A stretch of DNA of 5,941 bases. Source: Caulobacteraceae bacterium. GTDB taxonomy: Bacteria > Pseudomonadota > Alphaproteobacteria > Caulobacterales > Caulobacteraceae. The notes under the pieces were generated by a model, which was given only the letters and a program-made list of their open reading frames with translations, made no database searches and was not told where the DNA came from. Below are positions 1 through 4,462 of the stretch, one piece after another (position 1 is the stretch's first letter; each line of letters begins with the position of its first letter). The stretch spans positions 1 to 5,941 of the forward strand of contig CANKPO010000096.1 of the NCBI GenBank assembly GCA_947484535.1, written 5' to 3'. Position numbers and translations under genes: made by a program.

Positions 1-195
1 ATCGATGGTGGCTCTGTGACCAACGACGACAAGCCTGCTGACTGCACCATCGTCATCGCTTTTGACGATTTCCAGTCGATGGCCGATGGCAAGCTCGACC
101 CCACCATGGCCTTCATGCAGGGCAAGATTAAGGTCAATGGCGACATGTCCGTGGCCATGAAGCTTCAGCCCATCATGGCTAAGGCCCGGGGCTAA
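1..195 (+). CDS. SCP2 sterol-binding domain protein, 3' end only
   Basis: An open frame enters from the left edge and ends at TAA 193-195, giving the last 64 residues. The pattern of a Met-Ala-Asp-Gly-Lys-Leu-Asp-Pro segment (about residues 27-34 of the fragment), followed by a Phe-Met-Gln-Gly-Lys-Ile-Lys-Val turn and a Met-rich helix up to the end, is the characteristic C-terminal half of SCP2 (sterol carrier protein 2) domains. These are small cytoplasmic proteins with a hydrophobic pocket for lipids or acyl chains. Small bacterial SCP2 proteins are about 100-130 residues, so roughly half is missing. The next gene begins 4 bases downstream on the same strand, so the two are probably cotranscribed and translationally coupled. 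The family is fairly sure; the natural ligand cannot be told, and sterols are unlikely in most such bacteria. Confidence 0.85.
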   Translation: MDGGSVTNDDKPADCTIVIAFDDFQSMADGKLDPTMAFMQGKIKVNGDMSVAMKLQPIMAKARG

Positions 196-199
196 AGAC

Positions 200-1156
200 T
201 TGACCGTCGCCGCGCCCCTGCTTGATTTACCTCAGGCACCGGTTCCAACGGACGGCGCGGCGGAATGGTTTACCGAACAGGGCGGTGCGCGTCTGCGTGC
301 CGCCCTGTTTGCGTCTAAGGACCCGTCAAAGGTTCGAGGGTCTGTGGTGCTCAGCCCCGGCCGGACCGAAGCGATCGAAAAATATTTTGAAGTGGTCACC
401 GACCTGCAGGCCAGAGGCTTTGTGGTTCTGGTCCATGACTGGCGCGGCCAAGGCCTGTCGCATCGCGTGCTGCCCGACCGTCTCAAGGGCCATGCCGAGG
501 GGGTCCAGCCCTTTCTTGACGATTATCAAGCCCTGCTCGCAGCCTTTGAAACGCGCCTTCCCAAGCCGTGGATCGCGATGGGCCATTCGATGGGTGGCTG
601 CTTGACGGCAGTTGCGCTGGGCCACGGAGAAAGCCGCTTTAGCGCGGCGATCCTGTCGGCCCCGATGTTTGGGCTCAATACCGGCGGTCGGCCCAAGGCG
701 GTCACGCGGCTGCTGGCCCAAGCCATGGTCTTGCTGGGCAAGGGCGGTGACTATGTGCTGGGCGATCCGGGCAAGCCCTTTACGTCCGATTTCGCCAACA
801 ATGCCCTGACCCATGATCAGAGCCGCTTTGACCGGGCCTTCGCCCAGATCACGGCCTGCCCGGATTTGGCCCTCGGCTCACCGACCTGGAGCTGGCTGAA
901 ATTTGCGTTCCAAGCCTGTGATTGGCTGGCCAAGGATTCGGCGGTCACCAAGATTAGCATTCCTGTGATTGTTCTGGGGGCGGGTGCGGAAGCCTTGGTC
1001 GACAATAGCGAACAGGCGGCGGTCACGGCCCGCATGCCCAAAGGCCGTCACCAGATGGTCGAGGGCGCGTTCCACGAAATCCTGATGGAAACCGACGCCT
1101 TGCGCGCACCGTTCTGGCAGGCCTTCGACGCGCTCGCCGCCGAGGTCGCGCCCTAG
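200..1156 (+). CDS. alpha/beta hydrolase, lysophospholipase/monoglyceride lipase type
   Basis: This 318-residue protein has the layout of the S33/PldB-like serine hydrolases, which cleave lysophospholipids, monoacylglycerols or related esters. Visible elements are the strand-turn VHDWRGQGLS at 78-87, the nucleophile elbow GHSMGG at 128-133 (Ser130), and the late histidine in GAFHE (His292). Where relatives carry the acid in an 'ADRxxD' turn, this one reads GAEALVDN (262-269), so the acid is either Glu264 or the following Asp268. No signal peptide or membrane segment is seen, so it is probably cytoplasmic. The start is TTG at 200: the frame has no ATG or GTG before the catalytic region, the first Met lies at residue 127, and an in-frame stop lies upstream. 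The start sits 4 bases after the SCP2 stop, which suggests coupled translation and may explain the poor ribosome site. Exact substrate is unknown. Confidence 0.9.
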   Translation: MTVAAPLLDLPQAPVPTDGAAEWFTEQGGARLRAALFASKDPSKVRGSVVLSPGRTEAIEKYFEVVTDLQARGFVVLVHDWRGQGLSHRVLPDRLKGHAEGVQPFLDDYQALLAAFETRLPKPWIAMGHSMGGCLTAVALGHGESRFSAAILSAPMFGLNTGGRPKAVTRLLAQAMVLLGKGGDYVLGDPGKPFTSDFANNALTHDQSRFDRAFAQITACPDLALGSPTWSWLKFAFQACDWLAKDSAVTKISIPVIVLGAGAEALVDNSEQAAVTARMPKGRHQMVEGAFHEILMETDALRAPFWQAFDALAAEVAP

Positions 1157-1983
1157 CCCTTGGCCGCTTGGGTCAGGCAGGCCAGAGCCTGTTCGAGGCA
1201 AGCCTGATCTCCACCGATCACCATCTGCCCACCGGTCAGAGCAGGCGTCGCTGTGATCGGGCGACCGTGCCAATCTGATACAATACCGCCAGCCCCCTCG
1301 ATCACCGGGATGGCCGCCTCGATATCCCAGCTCTTCAGGCCAGTCTCTAGGACCATGTCCATCTTGCCCAGCGCGACCATGGCATAGGCATAGGCATCGC
1401 AGCCAAAGCGCGCGAGCCGGGACTTGGCCCGCACATCGCTCCAAGCCGCGGCCTCGTGGGCGTCGAACAGGCCCGGATCGGTGGTGGCAATGATGGCATC
1501 GCTCAGTTGCGGGCAGGCCCGCACCTTGAGCGGGACGGAAGAGGTGCCGCGAATCATCCGCGAACCCAAGGTTTTGGAGCCGACAAAGGCCTCATCCAGA
1601 TAGGCTTGGCCAATCAGCCCAAGGACCGGCGCACCTTGATAGCGCAGACCGATGAGGGTCGTCCAAACGGGTAGGCCCGCCACAAAGGCGCGGGTGCCAT
1701 CGACGGGATCGAGGACCCAGACAAATTCGGCGCCGGGACGATCTTCGCCATATTCCTCGCCAATCACGCCATGATCGGGGAAGGCCTTGGAAATCAGTTG
1801 CCGGATCGCAGCCTCAGCGCCCTTGTCGGCGGCGGTGACCGGATCGAAGGCCCCATCAGAGGCCTTGTTCTCCAGTCCGTGGTCAGCGCGGAACAGGGGC
1901 AAGATCACCTGCGCGGCCTCGGCATTCAGGCGAAGGATGAAGTCCTCAAGGGACTGGAGACGGTCATGGGTCAGGGTGCTCAT
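1153..1983 (-). CDS. hisN: histidinol-phosphatase, inositol monophosphatase family (HisN)
   Basis: The 276-residue protein belongs to the Mg-dependent, lithium-sensitive phosphatase fold. Metal-binding motifs are in order: DPVTAADKGAE at 47-57, GEE at 75-77, the hallmark DPVDGT at 92-97, and WDIEAA at 219-224 followed by the GAGG loop. The DPVDGTRAFVAGLPVW continuation (92-107) and the GCDAYAYAMVALGKMD stretch (194-209) are typical of the HisN branch, which removes phosphate from L-histidinol phosphate in histidine synthesis, rather than of SuhB or CysQ. Start ATG 1981-1983; upstream AAGG is a weak ribosome site only two bases away. The gene follows the XRE regulator on the same strand after 46 bases and may share its transcript. 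Its 3' end overlaps the convergent hydrolase by four bases. No other his gene is visible. Substrate assignment rests on motif resemblance; a general sugar- or inositol-phosphatase role is the alternative. Confidence 0.88.
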   Translation of the reverse strand: MSTLTHDRLQSLEDFILRLNAEAAQVILPLFRADHGLENKASDGAFDPVTAADKGAEAAIRQLISKAFPDHGVIGEEYGEDRPGAEFVWVLDPVDGTRAFVAGLPVWTTLIGLRYQGAPVLGLIGQAYLDEAFVGSKTLGSRMIRGTSSVPLKVRACPQLSDAIIATTDPGLFDAHEAAAWSDVRAKSRLARFGCDAYAYAMVALGKMDMVLETGLKSWDIEAAIPVIEGAGGIVSDWHGRPITATPALTGGQMVIGGDQACLEQALACLTQAAKG

Positions 1984-2029
1984 GCCTTATGGCTTAGCCT
2001 GACGCCGGAACCTTGAAAAGCCAGATCGC

Positions 2030-2404
2030 TCAGATTGGCTCCAGGTCGCTATTCAAGGATTTGGCTAGATCCAGCAGGCGACGACGTGGGCGTTCATCAA
2101 GGTCGTAATAGGCCTTGATCAGGTCCAATGTTTCTTTCTGAGCGAACATGTCTTGGCGTTCGTGCTCTGACGCAGGCTCGGCCCCATCGGCCAGTCCGTC
2201 ATAAAAATAGGCGACCGGCACATTAAGCGCCAAGGCCAACTGCCAGACGCGAGAGGCCGACATGCGGTTGGCACCACATTCGTATTTCTGGACCTGCTGA
2301 AACCGGACCCCGACCTTCTCCGCCAATTGCAGCTGGGTCAGGCCCAAAAGGCGTCTGCGGCGTCGAACGCGATTGCCGAGATGCTGATCAATGTCGCCGA
2401 TCAT
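2030..2404 (-). CDS. XRE (Cro/CI) family transcriptional regulator, PraR-like
   Basis: A 124-residue DNA-binding protein with one N-terminal helix-turn-helix. After a basic run (RVRRRRR, 12-18), residues 22-42 (LTQLQLAEKV then GVRFQQVQKYE) form the turn and recognition helix, and CGANRMSASRVWQLALALNVP completes the five-helix domain by about residue 63. The remainder (YFYDGL, then a charged helical end with RPRRRLLDLAKSL) probably makes dimers. This arrangement resembles the rhizobial PraR-type regulators, which repress cell-cell signalling and attachment genes; the resemblance is from memory of the family and does not fix a target. ATG 2402-2404 is chosen because no other start lies before the upstream in-frame stop; AGGG about nine bases upstream is a fair ribosome site. 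A GACTGTC/GACAGTC inverted repeat begins 21 bases upstream and is a likely autoregulatory site. hisN lies directly downstream. Confidence 0.9.
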   Translation of the reverse strand: MIGDIDQHLGNRVRRRRRLLGLTQLQLAEKVGVRFQQVQKYECGANRMSASRVWQLALALNVPVAYFYDGLADGAEPASEHERQDMFAQKETLDLIKAYYDLDERPRRRLLDLAKSLNSDLEPI

Positions 2405-2425
2405 GAGGAGATGCCCTGTCCGTGC

Positions 2426-2448
2426 GACTGTCTCAAAGCGGGACAGTC
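2426..2448. promoter_or_regulatory. inverted repeat, candidate XRE operator
   Basis: GACTGTC at 2426-2432 and GACAGTC at 2442-2448 are perfect inverted copies with a nine-base centre. Read as plus-strand RNA, the stem would extend to nine pairs (including one G-U) around an AAAGC loop. A further CTGTC lies at 2416-2420, 12 bases before the CTGTC inside the left arm. Symmetric sites just upstream of an XRE gene are usually bound by the dimeric regulator itself. It lies between divergent genes and could control both. Binding is inferred, not shown. Confidence 0.45.
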
Positions 2449-2502
2449 AGCGGATTCCCCCGCAAGGCGCGTGCCGATCTCCCGATAGGAGAAAGCTCTT
2501 CG

Positions 2503-2537
2503 TTGCATGGACCGGCCTTGGCGGACTAAACAGAGGT
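2503..2537 (+). promoter_or_regulatory. possible promoter of the acyltransferase gene
   Basis: TTGCAT at 2503-2508 and CTAAAC at 2526-2531 are separated by 17 bases. They partly fit the TTGACG / GCTANAWC housekeeping pattern described in Caulobacter. Transcription would then begin close to or at the ATG at 2538, giving a leaderless message, which would agree with the lack of a well-spaced ribosome site. Just upstream, TCTCC-CGATA-GGAGA (2478-2492) is a short inverted repeat, and a GATTC (GANTC, the CcrM methylation sequence) lies at 2453-2457. The -10 match is weak. Confidence 0.25.
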
Positions 2538-3476
2538 ATGTCTCACCCGAAAATCTCACTGCAGCAGGATGTGATCTGGCGCTTAGAGGCGTTGGGTTTT
2601 GACATCTTCACCGCGCTGTTTCGACTATTGCCGGTCGATTGGGCCTCGGCCATGGGCGGCGCGGTCTTGCGGGCTCTGGGGCCCTTGTCGGGGGCTCATA
2701 AGGTTGCGGACCGGAATCTGCGGCTGGCCTTCCCTGACATGTCCGAGGCTGAGCGCGAACGGGTTCTGGTGGCGCAGTGGGACGGTTTTGGCCGGACCTT
2801 TGCTGAATTTTCGCTGATGGACCGGATCTTGCCGTCTACAGGCCGGGTCGAGGTGGTCAATGTCGAGCGCCTGCATCAGATCGCCGCTGAACGCCTACCG
2901 GTGGTCTTTATCTCAGGCCATCTGTCCAACTGGGAGGTCATGCCCGCCGCCATCGTCGATTCGGGCGTGACCTGCCAGATGACCTATCGGGCGGCCAACA
3001 ATCCCTATGTCGATGATCGCATTAAGAAGAGCCGGTTTCGCTATGGCGTGCGGCTCTTTGCACCTAAGGGCGGTGACGGCGCGCGCGAACTGCTCGAGGC
3101 CATGGGGCGCGGGGAGTCCGTCGCGCTGATGAATGATCAAAAGTTCAATGGCGGCGTGGCTGCGCCCTTCTTTGGCCACCTCGCCCACACCGCGCCAGGC
3201 CCGACCCGATTGGCCCTAAGGTTCGGAACGGTGCTGCAGCCCATGTCCGTGCAGCGCACCAAAGGGGCGCGGTTCAAGGTGGTGGTACACGATCCCATCA
3301 TCGTGCCGCGAACCGGTGACCGCACAGCCGACATCGAAGCCGGTGTTCGCTTGATCAACCGCTTTATGGAAGATCGTATTCGCGAGCGCCCAGAAGAATG
3401 GTTCTGGGTCCATAAGCGCTGGCCCGGTGAGGTCTATGCAGACTTGGCTGAGCGCGTTTCCAAATCTGCCATCTAG
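2538..3476 (+). CDS. lysophospholipid / lipid A-type acyltransferase (LpxL/HtrB family)
   Basis: From ATG 2538 this is a 312-residue member of the LPLAT superfamily (lipid A biosynthesis acyltransferase type), which moves an acyl chain from acyl-ACP to a lipid hydroxyl at the inner face of the inner membrane. The catalytic H-x4-E box is seen as GHLSNWE (His128, Glu133). It is followed by NDQKFNGG with an APFFG turn (199-213) and the closing EEWFWVHKRW (286-295) that typifies the family. A hydrophobic N-terminal stretch (about 17-50) probably anchors it; there is no cleavable signal peptide. Length is normal for the family. The frame is open for 49 more codons upstream, but that part overlaps the divergent regulator start and the operator region and is rich in Arg and Pro, unlike family N-termini, so the later ATG is preferred. 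True substrate (lipid A, ornithine lipid or phospholipid) is unknown. Confidence 0.88.
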   Translation: MSHPKISLQQDVIWRLEALGFDIFTALFRLLPVDWASAMGGAVLRALGPLSGAHKVADRNLRLAFPDMSEAERERVLVAQWDGFGRTFAEFSLMDRILPSTGRVEVVNVERLHQIAAERLPVVFISGHLSNWEVMPAAIVDSGVTCQMTYRAANNPYVDDRIKKSRFRYGVRLFAPKGGDGARELLEAMGRGESVALMNDQKFNGGVAAPFFGHLAHTAPGPTRLALRFGTVLQPMSVQRTKGARFKVVVHDPIIVPRTGDRTADIEAGVRLINRFMEDRIRERPEEWFWVHKRWPGEVYADLAERVSKSAI

Positions 3477-3491
3477 CGTCTCTAGAGATGG
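3469..3491. terminator. weak hairpin at a convergent gene junction
   Basis: CCATCT (3469-3474) and AGATGG (3486-3491) can pair around an 11-base loop, with CTAG/CTAG as an alternative inner stem. It spans the stop codons of both the acyltransferase and the receiver gene, so it could serve both strands. There is no T-tract on either side and the stem is short, so function as a terminator is doubtful. Confidence 0.22.
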
Positions 3492-4000
3492 ACGACTCGG
3501 GACTTTGGACTGAGATCGGACTTGCGCATCATGGGGCCAACATAGGCTAGATCGCTTCTACGCCGCCGGTCTGGGCCATAATAGTCATCAGTTCGGACAA
3601 AGGATCTGGGCTTGTAAATCACCTGATTAAGCCGCGTCAGGACCGCATTGGCCGTCACGGGCTTGACCACCAGCTCGGTCACCCCAGCATCGCGCGCCTC
3701 TAGAACCCGGACGCGGTCGGCATAACCGGTCACCATGATGATGGGCAGTTGGTTGTTTAAAGCGCCGCGACCAAGGCGAATCTTACGGGTAAATTCCAAG
3801 CCATCCATTGGGCTCATCAGATAGTCGATAATGGCAATATCAGCGGGCCACTCGCGCAAAATGCCAAGGCCGATCTCGCCATCCTTGGCGTGGCGGACAT
3901 CCTTGATGCCGATGCCTTCTAAGATGGCAGCGATGATCGAGCGCATATTGGCATTGTCGTCGATCAACAACACGCGGAGCGCGCCAAGTTTGGCACTCAT
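3482..4000 (-). CDS. CheY-like response regulator with arginine-rich C-terminal tail
   Basis: This 172-residue protein is one receiver domain (about 7-130) plus a 42-residue tail, without a DNA-binding or enzymatic output domain. Phosphorylation residues are complete: Asp14-Asp15 bind the metal, Asp59 (AIIDYLMSPMDG) is the acceptor, Thr91 (MVTGY) and Lys113 (VVKPV) finish the site. The tail starts PRSFVRTDDYYGPDRRRRSD and then repeats in weaker form as YVGPMMRKSD (153-162). Such FVRT...GPDRRRR tails occur in alphaproteobacterial receivers. An Arg-rich tail is also how the Caulobacter Cle proteins contact cyclic di-GMP, so a nucleotide-sensing or protein-docking role is possible but unproven. 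ATG 3998-4000 has GGAG ten bases upstream. Its stop is 5 bases from the convergent acyltransferase stop. No partner histidine kinase is in view. Confidence 0.9.
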   Translation of the reverse strand: MSAKLGALRVLLIDDNANMRSIIAAILEGIGIKDVRHAKDGEIGLGILREWPADIAIIDYLMSPMDGLEFTRKIRLGRGALNNQLPIIMVTGYADRVRVLEARDAGVTELVVKPVTANAVLTRLNQVIYKPRSFVRTDDYYGPDRRRRSDLAYVGPMMRKSDLSPKSRVVHL

Positions 4001-4199
4001 GTTTCCGTAGCTCCAGGGACCAATTTGATCGCTTCAATTCCAGGTATCGGCCGAACGTCCCTCGCTTTCGCATTGCGGCGACAGGGGCCAACTTATCTTA
4101 GGTTTAATTGATACACTTTGTCGAATGTAACAGGCAACCGTAACGGTTAAAATTCGATGATCTGTAAAGATGTCTGTCCCGCAAAAACCGCGTGTCGGG
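4001..4199 (-). promoter_or_regulatory. regulatory region of the response regulator gene
   Basis: This 199-base stretch has no convincing gene. Positions 4091-4170 hold only 27 G or C in 80 bases, far below the surrounding coding DNA, as expected for a promoter. One candidate on the minus strand is TTGCCT (4137-4132), a 16-base spacer, and TGTATC (4115-4110), which would start transcription near 4103 and leave a leader of about 100 bases. AACCG-TAA-CGGTT (4136-4148) is a 13-base inverted repeat overlapping the -35 element. An imperfect direct repeat, GATGATCTGT / GATGTCTGT, lies at 4156-4177. The exact promoter is uncertain. Confidence 0.4.
4015..4062 (-). promoter_or_regulatory. possible structured leader of the response regulator mRNA
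   Basis: AGGGAC (4015-4020) pairs perfectly with GTCCCT (4057-4062), and inside them AATTTGA (4022-4028) and TCAATT (4034-4039) form a second stem with one bulged base around TCGCT. In the message the closing stem ends directly against the GGAG ribosome site at 4014-4011, so folding could affect translation. No known riboswitch class is recognised, and chance pairing is possible. Confidence 0.2.
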
Positions 4200-4430
4200 T
4201 TAAGCCTTGGGATTTAGGGCCTGCCAGCGCACCAAGGCCTGCTCAGGTCCGGCATAGGCCTCCTGTGCGATTGGGTTCCAGTAGCGCAGAGCCTCTAGGG
4301 GGATTTTCTGCCCGGTCACGGCGCAAAGAACAAAGGCACCGGGCTTCATCACCACGAACTCGCCATCCCCGTAATGCAGGACGGCGGGCTCTGTCGGTTT
4401 TGAAATCTTGTCTCTGTCGAACGCGTTCAT
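4200..4430 (-). CDS. DUF2093 domain protein
   Basis: A 76-residue protein that matches the DUF2093 family, small alphaproteobacterial proteins of unknown function. The conserved core is visible: AVLHYGDGEFVVMKPGAFV (16-34), CAVTGQKIPLEALRYWN (36-52) and QEAYAGPEQAL (56-66), with one cysteine (Cys36). There is no signal peptide or membrane span; the short beta-rich core suggests a compact cytoplasmic protein. ATG 4428-4430 has only a poor ribosome site (AAAAGAA). It begins 32 bases after the xseA stop on the same strand and is probably cotranscribed with it, an arrangement I recall as recurrent in this class. This hints at a link with exonuclease VII or DNA repair but does not prove one. The family call is fairly sure; function is unknown. 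Confidence 0.85.
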   Translation of the reverse strand: MNAFDRDKISKPTEPAVLHYGDGEFVVMKPGAFVLCAVTGQKIPLEALRYWNPIAQEAYAGPEQALVRWQALNPKA

Positions 4431-4445
4431 GCGGTTCTTTTAACC

Positions 4446-4461
4446 CCTAAGGACCGTTAGG
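4446..4461. repeat. short inverted repeat between xseA and the DUF2093 gene
   Basis: CCTAA (4446-4450) and TTAGG (4457-4461) flank a six-base centre, GGACCG. It begins immediately downstream of the xseA stop codon in the direction of transcription. With a five-pair AU-rich stem and no T-run after it, it is a poor terminator; it may be an mRNA-processing hairpin or chance. Confidence 0.2.
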
Positions 4462-4462
4462 T

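Noticed and set aside
326..814. 162-codon minus-strand frame opposite the hydrolase
   Set aside because: No recognisable motif, and the plus-strand frame carries full hydrolase motifs across the same bases.
878..1444. 188-codon minus-strand frame crossing the hydrolase and hisN
   Set aside because: It spans two real genes in another frame, with Trp/Gly/Arg-rich low-information sequence.
1991..1999. GGCTTAGCC small palindrome before hisN
   Set aside because: Only four bases per arm, expected by chance.
2391..2537. N-terminal extension of the acyltransferase from ATG 2391
   Set aside because: It overlaps the divergent regulator start and the operator region, is Arg/Pro-rich and unlike family N-termini; ATG 2538 fits the family length.
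4178..4199. CCCG...CGGG as a terminator after the DUF2093 gene
   Set aside because: Only four pairs with a 14-base loop; the T5 run lies in the loop instead of after the stem.
4157..4450. 97-codon plus-strand frame opposite DUF2093
   Set aside because: Arg/Ser-rich, no motif; the minus frame matches a known family.
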